This document shows positions 34,850-43,229 of a DNA stretch of 64,000 bases, in pieces. The position numbers and the translations under genes were made by a program. The DNA comes from an uncultured Lachnospira sp. GTDB taxonomy: Bacteria > Bacillota > Clostridia > Lachnospirales > Lachnospiraceae. The notes beneath the pieces were generated by a model that had not been told where the DNA came from, did no database searches, and saw nothing but the letters and a program-made list of their open reading frames with translations. The stretch's first letter is position 1. The number at the start of each line of letters is the position of its first letter. Location of the stretch: assembly GCA_910585095.1 (NCBI GenBank), contig CAJUBU010000008.1:8270-72269 (forward strand), in the 5' to 3' direction.

Positions 34850-34890
34850 ATTATATAACAAAAACCAACAATTTACAACAAAAAGCAACA
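34850..34890 (-). promoter_or_regulatory. Response regulator promoter with four 10-bp direct repeats
   Basis: On the minus strand TTGTAA (34873-34878), 17 bases, TATAAT (34850-34855). The same stretch consists of consecutive decamers, in plus-strand order TTATATAACA, AAAACCAACA, ATTTACAACA and AAAAGCAACA, three of them ending in CAACA. The repeats cover the -35 and the sequence above it. The same CAACA element precedes the peptide gene. Confidence 0.6.
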
Positions 34891-35052
34891 ACATATTTTA
34901 ACGGAAATCTTTTTTAGTTCGGTTTATAATAGAGAAAAAAATCAAAAAACAAGATAGGATTGTACAAAAATAAAAAATATTTTGTATAAATCTAATAAAA
35001 ACCAACAAAAAGGTTGAGGTTGATTTTGTTTAAAAAGAAAGAAGGGATTATT

Positions 35053-35235
35053 GTGAGTAAATTAGTTGATGAAGCAGTAAAAACATTAAGAATTGCTAAT
35101 GATAAAATAGTGCAGTTATCGGTTGCATTTTGTAAAAATATAAAAACTGAACCATTTAACAAATTTTATCTTGTCTATGGGGGCAATATTAGAACAGTTA
35201 AATTACCATTGAGAATGGACAATAATGATATATAA
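35053..35235 (+). CDS. Hypothetical protein, 60 residues
   Basis: GTG start at 35053 after GAAGGG (35041-35046). The product, MSKLVDEAVKTLRIANDKIV at its start, has an N-terminal amphipathic helix and a short beta end (YLVYGGNIRTVKLPLR), without membrane segment. An in-frame TTG at 35014 would extend it by 13 residues. A single AAAACCAACA element lies ~50 bp upstream (34998-35007). It could belong to the regulon of the neighbouring two-component system. Family unknown. Confidence 0.5.
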   Translation: MSKLVDEAVKTLRIANDKIVQLSVAFCKNIKTEPFNKFYLVYGGNIRTVKLPLRMDNNDI

Positions 35236-35680
35236 TTTGTTTCAAGTATTTGTTAAAATGTATCACCAATTTTTTTCATATCTTTAATAAATTAAAAAAT
35301 AAGGAAATTCATTGTATTTTCTATAGGTTACCATAATTTTTTAATATTTTTGATATGGCGACCAATGTTATAACTGACAAATTATAACATATTTTATGTT
35401 AGAAATTGGCGCATATATATAAAATATAAGATGAATTTTATCTTAATTTAAATGATTGGAAAGGGGAATGATAGAGTAGAAAAACGATAATAAGAGAATA
35501 TCACATTAAGAAAAATAGCAGAAAACGAGATATAATGTATTTTTAATTATTAGTGGGATGGTTATTTTAAGATTTTATTTTTGTAATATTAGTTAAGTGT
35601 TGTAATGATAAGAGGATTTGGCAAATATTAAAAAAGTAACAAACGATTTCAAATAAACTAAACGGCAAAGGAGAAAAATT
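35236..35680. other. AT-rich intergenic stretch
   Basis: 445 bp of ~75-80% AT between two small hypotheticals. I see no open frame with a ribosome site, no strong promoter and no sizeable inverted repeat. It ends with the AAAGGAG ribosome site of the next gene. Confidence 0.6.
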
Positions 35681-35932
35681 ATGATTAAAGTTTATTATTG
35701 TACGCAATGTAAAAGAGAAATTTATTCAACGCATTTATATAAGAATTGTAAAATTTGTGACGCATCATTATATAGATTGCCAGCTCTTTATGAGGATTTC
35801 ACAGTACTGAACGAAGATGAAAGGATGGAGTATATTGAAAAGTGCATTGAGGAAATAAACATTAAAGAAGAAAAAAGAGCGCAAAAAAAGAAGAAACAGG
35901 AGGAGAACAGGAGACAAAAAGAGGGAAATTAA
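35681..35932 (+). CDS. Small zinc-ribbon-like protein with basic helical tail
   Basis: 83 residues. The N-terminus holds CTQC and CKIC, two CxxC pairs about 17 residues apart, as in a zinc ribbon. PALYEDFTVLNEDERMEYIEKC follows, then a Lys/Glu/Arg/Gln-rich helix to the end. AAAGGAG lies seven bases upstream. A decayed copy of this gene's middle part, without the CxxC pairs, is found at 42838-42945 on the other side of the transporter block. A further stretch open but lacking a start codon follows before the terminator at 36054. Function unknown. Confidence 0.65.
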   Translation: MIKVYYCTQCKREIYSTHLYKNCKICDASLYRLPALYEDFTVLNEDERMEYIEKCIEEINIKEEKRAQKKKKQEENRRQKEGN

Positions 35933-36053
35933 AAAATGTCACTATAAAGTATATTAAAAAATTTATTAACAGGGGGTTTATTATTAAGTAAAGATACTTT
36001 ATTCAAATTTAGTTTTGATTATGATTTATTAGATTATTTAAAGAGTGAATGAT

Positions 36054-36087
36054 GGCTGTAGTTGTTTCAAAGGCAATTACAGCCTTT
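36054..36087 (+). terminator. Rho-independent terminator
   Basis: GGCTGTAGTTG (36054-36064) pairs with CAATTACAGCC (36074-36084), followed by TTT. Confidence 0.8.
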
Positions 36088-36206
36088 CATTGGTTAGAGC
36101 AAATATGTATAAAAGGGCATGATGTATAATTAAAATGTATAAAACTAATTATCATATTGATACGTATATAATAATATAAGAAATTGTGTAAAAATATGGA
36201 GGAAAT

Positions 36207-37046
36207 ATGTATAAAAGGATATTATGTACCATTTTAATTTTTAATTTATTTTTATTAGCAGGTTGTGAAAAACAAAGTATTCATGATATTAATACAGAAC
36301 CAGAGACAACATCTATTGTATCAACAGAAGCTACAATTACAAATAAAGTTCATGTTAATGAAGATGAGAACAATAATAAATATAATAGTATTATTAATGA
36401 AGTTGATAAAGTTGAATTGGGTGAAAGTGTATTCGTGAATTATAGTAAAACAACCGTTTTTACAGCATGTGTTAAAGATACTTTTATAACCGATAATATA
36501 TATAATTGTTCAGAGATGATGAGTAGTGATAATGTAAATAATATATACAATTTTTATACAACATTTGAAAGTAGCCATATTTTAAATGAAGATGGAACAT
36601 TAACTGTTGATAAATTTGGTAATGAGCGAGTATTTTTACTTGTGAAATTATTAATTAAAAATGAGATGGATAGAGAATATATATTTAATTCAATGAATTT
36701 TAAAATATTTGATATAAAATCAGATAAAAATAAACTTTTATCATATTGCTTACGAGCAGAAGGTTTTCGTTTTATAGATATTGGTGATGATTATCAAACA
36801 CAAGTTAATCATCTAACACTACAGCCAGGAGAAGAAAAAGAGATAGTTATGGGAACGCCAATTTCTACGAAATTGGTAAAAGAGTATGACCGTTATAATG
36901 AAGGTGGAAGTACACGTTATGAAAATGTCGTTACTGGAGGAAATGCGTTAAATGATATCTATATGGTTTATTCTGAATCAACTCCATTTCCATCAGGAGC
37001 AAAAGTATTTAAGTTAAATGTTGAGAATAATGAGGTAGTAAAATAA
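36207..37046 (+). CDS. Tandem lipoprotein, copy 1
   Basis: 279 residues. Signal peptide MYKRILCTILIFNLFLLAGC with lipobox LLAGC at Cys20, a Ser/Thr/Glu-rich linker, then a beta-sandwich-like domain of ~200 residues (SVFVNYSKTTVFTACVKDTF, FLLVKLLIKNEMDREYIF, LTLQPGEEKEIVMGTP). The alternating pattern is like DUF4352/DUF5028-type extracytoplasmic domains, which are typical of peptide- or transporter-linked loci. The ribosome site is GGAGG seven bases before the ATG. It heads the tandem array before the ABC-2 block. Copy-specific residues include NVNNIYNFYTTFESS and the end SESTPFPSGAKVF. Function unknown; possibly immunity or ligand capture. Confidence 0.85.
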   Translation: MYKRILCTILIFNLFLLAGCEKQSIHDINTEPETTSIVSTEATITNKVHVNEDENNNKYNSIINEVDKVELGESVFVNYSKTTVFTACVKDTFITDNIYNCSEMMSSDNVNNIYNFYTTFESSHILNEDGTLTVDKFGNERVFLLVKLLIKNEMDREYIFNSMNFKIFDIKSDKNKLLSYCLRAEGFRFIDIGDDYQTQVNHLTLQPGEEKEIVMGTPISTKLVKEYDRYNEGGSTRYENVVTGGNALNDIYMVYSESTPFPSGAKVFKLNVENNEVVK

Positions 37047-37204
37047 ATGTATATAATATTAAATTTGCTTATTAAAATTGAAAAAGTGAGATTATATATA
37101 TAAATCAAATAATATTTAATTAAAAAATTAAAATGTATAAAACGAATTATCGTATTTGTACGTATTTAATAATATAAGAAATTGTGTAAAAATATGGAGG
37201 AAAT

Positions 37205-38047
37205 ATGTATAAAAGGATATTATGTACCATTTTAATTTTTAATTTATTTTTATTAGCAGGTTGTGAAAAACAAAGTATTCATGATATTAATACAGAACCA
37301 GAGACAACATCTATTGTATCAACAGAAGCTACAATTACAAATAAAGTTCATGTTAATGAAGATGAGAACAATAATAAATATAATAGTATTATTAATGAAG
37401 TTGATAAAGTTGAATTGGGTGAAAGTGTATTCGTGAATTATAGTAAAACAACCGTTTTTACAGCATGTGTTAAAGATACTTTTATAACCGATAATATATA
37501 TAATTGTTCAGAGATGATGAGTAGTGATAATATAGATAATATATATAAATATTATACAACATTTGAAAATAACCATGTTTTAAATGAAGATGGAACAATA
37601 ACTGTTGATAGGTTTGGTAACGAGCGTGTATTTTTACTGGTAAAGCTGTTAATTAAGAATGAAGCAGATAGAGAATTTATGTTTAATTCAATGGGGTTTA
37701 AAATATTTGATATAAAATCAGATGGAAATAAACTTTTATCATATTGTTTACGAGCAGAAGGGTTTCAATTTATAGATATTGGTGATGATTATCAAACACA
37801 AGTTAATCATCTAACACTACAGCCAGGAGAAGAAAAAGAGATAGTTATGGGAACGCCAATTTCTACGAAATTGGTAAAAGAGTATGACTATTATAATGAA
37901 GGTGAAAGTACACATTATGAGAATGTTATTACTGGAGGAAATGCGTTGAATGATATCTATATGGTTTATTCAGAAAGAGCAAATGCTTTTCCATCAGGAG
38001 CAAAAGTATTTAAGTTAAATGTTGAGAATAATGAAATAGTAAAATAA
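37205..38047 (+). CDS. Tandem lipoprotein, copy 2
   Basis: 280 residues, with the same signal peptide, lipobox and first ~128 residues as copies 1 and 3. The divergent middle reads NIDNIYKYYTTFENNHVLN and NEADREFMFNSMGF, where copies 1 and 3 agree with each other. Its C-terminal part (EYDYYNEGESTHYENVITGG, SERANAFPSG) is shared with copy 3 instead of copy 1. The upstream 158 bp, including GGAGG, is the same as before copy 3. It is intact with no frameshift, so all three copies are presumably expressed. Confidence 0.85.
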   Translation: MYKRILCTILIFNLFLLAGCEKQSIHDINTEPETTSIVSTEATITNKVHVNEDENNNKYNSIINEVDKVELGESVFVNYSKTTVFTACVKDTFITDNIYNCSEMMSSDNIDNIYKYYTTFENNHVLNEDGTITVDRFGNERVFLLVKLLIKNEADREFMFNSMGFKIFDIKSDGNKLLSYCLRAEGFQFIDIGDDYQTQVNHLTLQPGEEKEIVMGTPISTKLVKEYDYYNEGESTHYENVITGGNALNDIYMVYSERANAFPSGAKVFKLNVENNEIVK

Positions 38048-38205
38048 ATGTATATAATATTAAATTTGCTTATTAAAATTGAAAAAGTGAGATTATATAT
38101 ATAAATCAAATAATATTTAATTAAAAAATTAAAATGTATAAAACGAATTATCGTATTTGTACGTATTTAATAATATAAGAAATTGTGTAAAAATATGGAG
38201 GAAAT

Positions 38206-39048
38206 ATGTATAAAAGGATATTATGTACCATTTTAATTTTTAATTTATTTTTATTAGCAGGTTGTGAAAAACAAAGTATTCATGATATTAATACAGAACC
38301 AGAGACAACATCTATTGTATCAACAGAAGCTACAATTACAAATAAAGTTCATGTTAATGAAGATGAGAACAATAATAAATATAATAGTATTATTAATGAA
38401 GTTGATAAAGTTGAATTGGGTGAAAGTGTATTCGTGAATTATAGTAAAACAACCGTTTTTACAGCATGTGTTAAAGATACTTTTATAACCGATAATATAT
38501 ATAATTGTTCAGAGATGATGAGTAGTGATAATGTAAATAATATATACAATTTTTATACAACATTTGAAAGTAGCCATATTTTAAATGAAGATGGAACATT
38601 AACTGTTGATAAATTTGGTAATGAGCGAGTATTTTTACTTGTGAAATTATTAATTAAAAATGAGATGGATAGAGAATATATATTTAATTCAATGAATTTT
38701 AAAATATTTGATATAAAATCAGATAAAAATAAACTTTTATCATATTGCTTACGAGCAGAAGGTTTTCGTTTTATAGATATTGGTGATGATTATCAAACAC
38801 AAGTTAATCATCTAACACTACAGCCAGGAGAAGAAAAAGAGATAGTTATGGGAACGCCAATTTCTACGAAATTGGTAAAAGAGTATGACTATTATAATGA
38901 AGGTGAAAGTACACATTATGAGAATGTTATTACTGGAGGAAATGCGTTGAATGATATCTATATGGTTTATTCAGAAAGAGCAAATGATTTTCCAGCGGGA
39001 GCAAAAGTGTTTAAATTGAATGTTGAGAATAATGAGGTGGTAAAATAA
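38206..39048 (+). CDS. Tandem lipoprotein, copy 3 (mosaic of copies 1 and 2)
   Basis: 280 residues, the last of the array. Residues 1 to ~225 are the same as copy 1, including NVNNIYNFYTTFESS and NEMDREYIFNSMNF; from EYDYYNEGESTHY onward it follows copy 2, with its own SERANDFPAG. The switch in similarity within one intact gene points to recombination or gene conversion between the repeats. The first permease gene of the ABC block begins 28 bases after its stop (GTG after AGGGAGG), so this copy is probably co-transcribed with the transporter. Confidence 0.85.
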   Translation: MYKRILCTILIFNLFLLAGCEKQSIHDINTEPETTSIVSTEATITNKVHVNEDENNNKYNSIINEVDKVELGESVFVNYSKTTVFTACVKDTFITDNIYNCSEMMSSDNVNNIYNFYTTFESSHILNEDGTLTVDKFGNERVFLLVKLLIKNEMDREYIFNSMNFKIFDIKSDKNKLLSYCLRAEGFRFIDIGDDYQTQVNHLTLQPGEEKEIVMGTPISTKLVKEYDYYNEGESTHYENVITGGNALNDIYMVYSERANDFPAGAKVFKLNVENNEVVK

Positions 39049-39076
39049 TATATTTTTTAATAGGGAGGACAAAATC

Positions 39077-39904
39077 GTGAAAAAAATGATTAAAATAGAA
39101 TTAGAGCGAGCATTTAGCGGTACAGGTCTAAAACTTTCATTGATTATCGGCATGATTATAACGATAGAACATTATATTAGAAATGTAATTCCAATGGCAG
39201 TAGCTCCGCTTCAATTTTATGAATATAATAATGCAACAAGTCTGCCATTAAGTGTTTTTAATTGTTGGATAGGCGGAGGAGTTAATTTTGAAAATGAATT
39301 GTTTGTAAGAATTATTCCACTTTTGGCGGCAATTCCTTATGCAATTACATATTGTTCAGATATTCGTACTGGCATTGTAAAAAATTATTATATAAGAACA
39401 AAGAAAATACATTATTTGTTTTCAAAATATTTAGCCGTTTTTTTAACAGGTGGAACAGCTGTTACAGTGCCATTGTTAATTAATTTTTTAGCTACGGCAG
39501 CAGTCTTACCTTCTATTGTTTGGCCAATAGGTTCATTTCCTATTAATGCAAATGGTATGTGGTCGTCTATTTTTTATTCCAATCCTTATCTTTATATAAT
39601 CATGTATTTTTGTCTGCAATTTATCTGTGGAGGATTGTTGGCGACGTTGGCATTGATTATTTCAAGCTGGATTAATAATATTTTTATGGCTCTTTTATCG
39701 CCATATATTATATGTGAATTTTTAAATGCCATTACACGTTTGGCAAAAACAGCATGGGGAAAGGGATTAGCGCCATACAGAATGTTTAGTATATGTCAGG
39801 TGGCTCCAAATCATGCAGTTTGTTATATTCTTTTTATGATTGTTATTTTATGTATGGGAGTACTTTTTTATTTTGTAAAGGGGGTTCATGATGAAACATT
39901 TTAA
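39077..39904 (+). CDS. ABC-2 type membrane protein 1
   Basis: 275 residues with about six membrane segments and a large loop after the first. The KNYYIRTKKIHYLFSKYLAVFLTGG string, a short basic stretch before a membrane helix, recurs in the other three permeases of the region. GTG start after AGGGAGG (39061-39067). It belongs to an operon of permease, anchored protein, two more permeases and an ATPase. The layout fits ABC-2 exporters for peptides, antibiotics or lipids; it is the role of multi-permease immunity transporters that fits best, but this is inferred. Confidence 0.75.
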   Translation: MKKMIKIELERAFSGTGLKLSLIIGMIITIEHYIRNVIPMAVAPLQFYEYNNATSLPLSVFNCWIGGGVNFENELFVRIIPLLAAIPYAITYCSDIRTGIVKNYYIRTKKIHYLFSKYLAVFLTGGTAVTVPLLINFLATAAVLPSIVWPIGSFPINANGMWSSIFYSNPYLYIIMYFCLQFICGGLLATLALIISSWINNIFMALLSPYIICEFLNAITRLAKTAWGKGLAPYRMFSICQVAPNHAVCYILFMIVILCMGVLFYFVKGVHDETF

Positions 39905-40439
39905 ATATAAAAAGAGAATAGTTGTATGTTTGGTAACAGCAGTGCTTGTTGTGTTATTTATCATAGGATTTATTGATGTCAATTCACGATTTCCTCAGCC
40001 TCAGGAGGAATTGCATTCTATTAATGAATGGGTTTCATGGAATGATGATATTCAGATTAGGGCAAAAAGTATAGATTATTGCAGTACCAGTGAACTAACG
40101 CAAAAATATGGGGTAAACGGAGGGAATAATGACAATATTTTTTATGTTATAACAAAACTGGAGGTAAATAATACATCAGACAAAGACATCAATTTTGAAC
40201 ATATATTTGAAAAATTTAATCTTGTTATGTATCCTGTAGGATATGACAATCAGGGAATGATTTTTGCAGATTCACCAATAATTGCTGCAAATTCAACAGA
40301 GGAAAAAATTGGATGTTTTACAGTTTCTGAGGGCTTAATACGAAATGAAAGAAGAGAAGCAGCACTTCAAAATGATATTTATTTGTGTTTAAAAGCATAT
40401 CCAGTAAGACAAGCCATTGTATTTAAGGGGGTTCAATGA
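39891..40439 (+). CDS. Membrane-anchored beta-domain protein of the ABC block
   Basis: 182 residues: basic start, one membrane helix (VVCLVTAVLVVLFIIGFIDV), then an external beta domain with ITKLEVNNTSDKDINFEHIFEKF, resembling the folded part of the tandem lipoproteins (DUF5028/DUF4352-like). It overlaps the preceding permease by 14 bases and the next by an ATGA junction, so translation is coupled. The ATG at 39891 is six bases from AAAGGGGG; the ATG at 39888 is an alternative. Likely an accessory ligand-binding subunit; inferred. Confidence 0.7.
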   Translation: MKHFKYKKRIVVCLVTAVLVVLFIIGFIDVNSRFPQPQEELHSINEWVSWNDDIQIRAKSIDYCSTSELTQKYGVNGGNNDNIFYVITKLEVNNTSDKDINFEHIFEKFNLVMYPVGYDNQGMIFADSPIIAANSTEEKIGCFTVSEGLIRNERREAALQNDIYLCLKAYPVRQAIVFKGVQ

Positions 40440-41197
40440 AAAAAATAAAAGCCTTATTAAATATTAATGAAATTACGTTTTCTGTGGTAATACTGCTTCT
40501 TATAACCATCGCAATACCAACAGAGTTGATATTGCGATTGACATCGCCTTCTATCGTATTGATAAAAGGCGAGCCTTGTGTTTACGATGCATTTATCATT
40601 ATTTCTTTATATTCCGTGTGGTTATATATTTTAGCATTTATTTTATTTTATATTCTTTACATAGAAAAATATCAATTAAATCCTGCATTAGTTCTTAGAA
40701 AAAGAACAATAAAAAAGGTTTGGAAAGATGTTCTTTCGGATTTATTAATAATGGATTTGCTGTTTTCTTTATATATAACAATAGTAACATTGATAGCAGG
40801 ATTTTTGATGACAAGAATTATGTGCAATTGGGAAAAGCGTGAGAGCAAAGCTTACAGAATTGTAGGATATATGATAGAAAATCCACCAAATGTAGTATTG
40901 ATAATAATAACATTTTTTATTATCGTGTTTACACTTATTTTTGTGGCAGGCAGTATGATGTTATATGTTTGGTGGATTACAAATTGGCAGTGGGCAGGTT
41001 TCGTAGCAGCTATAGTGATTATTAGTACAGAGAGTGCATTAAAGAACGGTTTTTTATGGGGAGTTTACCGATTGAGCAATATGGTATATATCAATGGAAT
41101 AGATATAGGCTGGCAGATTGTTTATCCTATTGTTTTATGTGTAAGTATATATTTTTTAACAATATTAACAGTTCAAAGAAAGGATTTTTTGAAATAG
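40436..41197 (+). CDS. ABC-2 type membrane protein 2
   Basis: 253 residues, around six hydrophobic segments, with a basic stretch VLRKRTIKKVWKDVLSDLL between helices two and three comparable to the R-K motif in its neighbours. The start codon overlaps the previous stop (ATGA), and AAGGGGG lies just upstream. No catalytic motif. It is likely one of the membrane subunits energised by the ATPase at 42053. Confidence 0.7.
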   Translation: MKKIKALLNINEITFSVVILLLITIAIPTELILRLTSPSIVLIKGEPCVYDAFIIISLYSVWLYILAFILFYILYIEKYQLNPALVLRKRTIKKVWKDVLSDLLIMDLLFSLYITIVTLIAGFLMTRIMCNWEKRESKAYRIVGYMIENPPNVVLIIITFFIIVFTLIFVAGSMMLYVWWITNWQWAGFVAAIVIISTESALKNGFLWGVYRLSNMVYINGIDIGWQIVYPIVLCVSIYFLTILTVQRKDFLK

Positions 41198-41198
41198 C

Positions 41199-42050
41199 AT
41201 GAAGATAATGTTCTTTCAGCTAAAATATGACTGTGTTCATGGCATATTGTATCAATGGAAAAAATTTGTATTGTTGGCAGTTGTTTATGCTGTACTTATA
41301 ATTGATTTTATAATTCGCTGTTCAAATAAGGGGCTTATAGGTATATATTCAATAGGAGATATGGTATTGTGGCTTTTTAAAGGGACAAAAGAATTTGATA
41401 TTGTTGTTAACAATATTTTAGACATACCAACAGCTTATATATTGCCTAATATTTTAATTGCATTTATTGTGGGGAATTATCCATTTAAAGATTTAAATGG
41501 TTTTGGAACAGCAGTTTTAGTGCGAACAAGAAAAAAGATGGTATGGTGGATAAGTAAATGTGTATGGTGCATGTTATCCATAGTAACAGCTTATGCAATA
41601 TTAATAGCAGAGCTTTTTTTTGTTGGTATTGGTTCAAAAAATATTTCTTTTATTCCTACTATGCAGGTTTGTACGAAAATATTAGGTTTTGATAAGGTAT
41701 TGATAGAACATTCTACAAATTTTAATGAGTTGGCAATATATATGTTGATAGGCGCAGTATTGACATCAATAGCAATTTCCATGCTTCAAGTAAGTTTATC
41801 ACAAATCTTGTCACCAATAATTGGGTATATTTCGGTTGTAGCATTGTTGATTGCAGGCGTATTTTTTAGCTTTGAAGCAGTTGTCACAAATGGATTTATG
41901 ACAGTAAGAAATGGAATGTATCTGTCAGGAGGTTATAATTATACGATGATTATATTTGTTGATATATTGATAATTATAGTTGCAATAACAGTGGGATTGA
42001 TACATTTTGTTAAAACAGATATTTTTAATAAGAGTGAGTGGAGGATTTAG
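41199..42050 (+). CDS. ABC-2 type membrane protein 3
   Basis: 283 residues with about six membrane segments. TAVLVRTRKKMVWWISKCVWCML shows the conserved basic motif before a helix also found in the permeases at 39077, 45081 and 45856 (R-[TS]-x-K-x5-SK type). It starts one base after the previous stop and ends two bases before the ATPase start, so the block is one operon. Substrate unknown. Confidence 0.72.
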   Translation: MKIMFFQLKYDCVHGILYQWKKFVLLAVVYAVLIIDFIIRCSNKGLIGIYSIGDMVLWLFKGTKEFDIVVNNILDIPTAYILPNILIAFIVGNYPFKDLNGFGTAVLVRTRKKMVWWISKCVWCMLSIVTAYAILIAELFFVGIGSKNISFIPTMQVCTKILGFDKVLIEHSTNFNELAIYMLIGAVLTSIAISMLQVSLSQILSPIIGYISVVALLIAGVFFSFEAVVTNGFMTVRNGMYLSGGYNYTMIIFVDILIIIVAITVGLIHFVKTDIFNKSEWRI

Positions 42051-42052
42051 CG

Positions 42053-42682
42053 GTGAAAATTAAACTTACAAATGTTTCTAAGGTTATTAAAAAAGCGAGA
42101 GTATTAGACCATATTAATCTTGAGTTTGAGAGTGGGAAAGTGTATGGGCTTAAAGGTAAAAATGGTTCAGGAAAGACTATGCTTATGCGAGTTGTATGTG
42201 GATTAATTAGTGCTACGGAAGGAACAGTAGAAATTGATGGAAAAATTTTAGGTAAGGATATGTCATTTCCAGAAAGTGTGGGAATGCTTATAGAAAATCC
42301 TGCATTTATCAATAATTATACAGGTTTTAAAAATTTACAGGTTTTGGCATCCATTCAAAATCGAATTGGTGATAAAGAAATTCGAGAGGCACTTCTGCAA
42401 GTTGGTTTAGAACCAGATGATAAGCGAACTTTTCGCAAATATTCACTTGGCATGAAGCAAAAACTTGGAATTGCAGCAGCGTTTATGGAACAGCCTGATA
42501 TTATTATATTGGATGAACCTATTAATGCTTTAGATGAAGCTGGGGCAAATCAGGTACATGAGATATTAAAGGAGCAAAAAGAGAGAGGTGCGCTGATTAT
42601 TATTGCTTGTCATGATAAAGAAGAACTTGAAATGTTATCCGATGAGATTATAGAAATATATGAGGGGAAGATTGTGGCATAA
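42053..42682 (+). CDS. ABC transporter ATP-binding protein
   Basis: 209-residue ABC ATPase. Walker A GKNGSGKT, the Q-loop region, the signature YSLGMKQKLGIAAA, Walker B IIILDEPINALD and the H-loop in IIACHDKEEL are complete. The short length and LGMKQKL signature resemble ATPases of ABC-2 bacitracin/lantibiotic-type exporters (BcrA/NatA-like). The GTG at 42053 follows GGAGG at 42040-42044. It is the only ATPase gene in the region and might serve both permease sets. A terminator lies 100 bp downstream. Confidence 0.9.
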   Translation: MKIKLTNVSKVIKKARVLDHINLEFESGKVYGLKGKNGSGKTMLMRVVCGLISATEGTVEIDGKILGKDMSFPESVGMLIENPAFINNYTGFKNLQVLASIQNRIGDKEIREALLQVGLEPDDKRTFRKYSLGMKQKLGIAAAFMEQPDIIILDEPINALDEAGANQVHEILKEQKERGALIIIACHDKEELEMLSDEIIEIYEGKIVA

Positions 42683-42781
42683 TATTTCAATAAAGGAAGC
42701 AATTTACATTATCAGGCAGTCTCTTGATTCTTAAATAAAAGATTAGCTTGTATGTTAAAAAAGATGTTGATATTTGATAAA

Positions 42782-42809
42782 GACGTATGGAAAAACATGC
42801 GTCTTTTTT
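42782..42809 (+). terminator. Rho-independent terminator after the ABC operon
   Basis: GACGTATG (42782-42789) and CATGCGTC (42796-42803) form the stem, followed by six T. Confidence 0.85.
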
Positions 42810-42837
42810 GTATTTATAGATAAAATAATTTATCTAA

Positions 42838-42945
42838 AGTAAAATTTGTGTTGCATTATTATATAAATTGTTAGCTTTTTATGAGAATTTCGCAGTAATG
42901 AATGAAGATGAAAGGATAGGGTATATTGATAAAACAAAAAACATA
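42838..42945 (+). pseudogene. Decayed copy of the small zinc-ribbon-like gene
   Basis: GTAAAATTTGTG (42838) onward aligns with bases ~35748-35850 of the 83-residue gene. In frame, LLAFYENFAVMNEDERIGYID matches LPALYEDFTVLNEDERMEYIE of the intact copy. The start, both CxxC pairs and the basic tail are missing. The remainder of the 547-bp gap 42683-43229 is AT-rich, with tiny frames of 7-8 codons only. Confidence 0.7.
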
Positions 42946-43229
42946 ATAATTAATTTGATTTATAATATAATAAAATATTGATATAATTAATATTTTGTGA
43001 TATAATTTATATTATGATAAATATGTGATAAAAATCATTAAAACAAAAACCATATTTATGTTTTATAAATAAGTGGTGTATATTAAAGAGGTGATGAAGA
43101 CAATAGAGGATTTTTGAAAAATGATATCTACTAAAAGATATATTTAATATACAATAAAGATAAACGATTCATTATTTTTTATGGATTGTTAATAAAACTT
43201 ATTTTAAATAGATTGGGGGAAATACAAAA

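Larger units (their letters stand above)
36136..39050 (+). repeat. Three tandem ~1-kb repeats, each a promoter region plus lipoprotein gene
   Basis: Unit starts at the AAAATGTATAAAAC block; gene starts are 998 and 1001 bp apart. The two internal spacers (37047-37204 and 38048-38205) look identical, as do the first ~390 bases of all three genes. The rest is mosaic: copy 3 matches copy 1 in the middle and copy 2 toward the end. Confidence 0.95.

Noticed and set aside
35948..36052. Open frame of about 34 codons before the terminator at 36054
   Set aside because: No ATG, GTG or TTG in frame and no suitable ribosome site, so I do not call it a gene although its position is suggestive.
36136..39050. 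Tandem array considered as a CRISPR or transposon
   Set aside because: Units are full lipoprotein genes of ~1 kb with no spacers, transposase or terminal inverted repeats.
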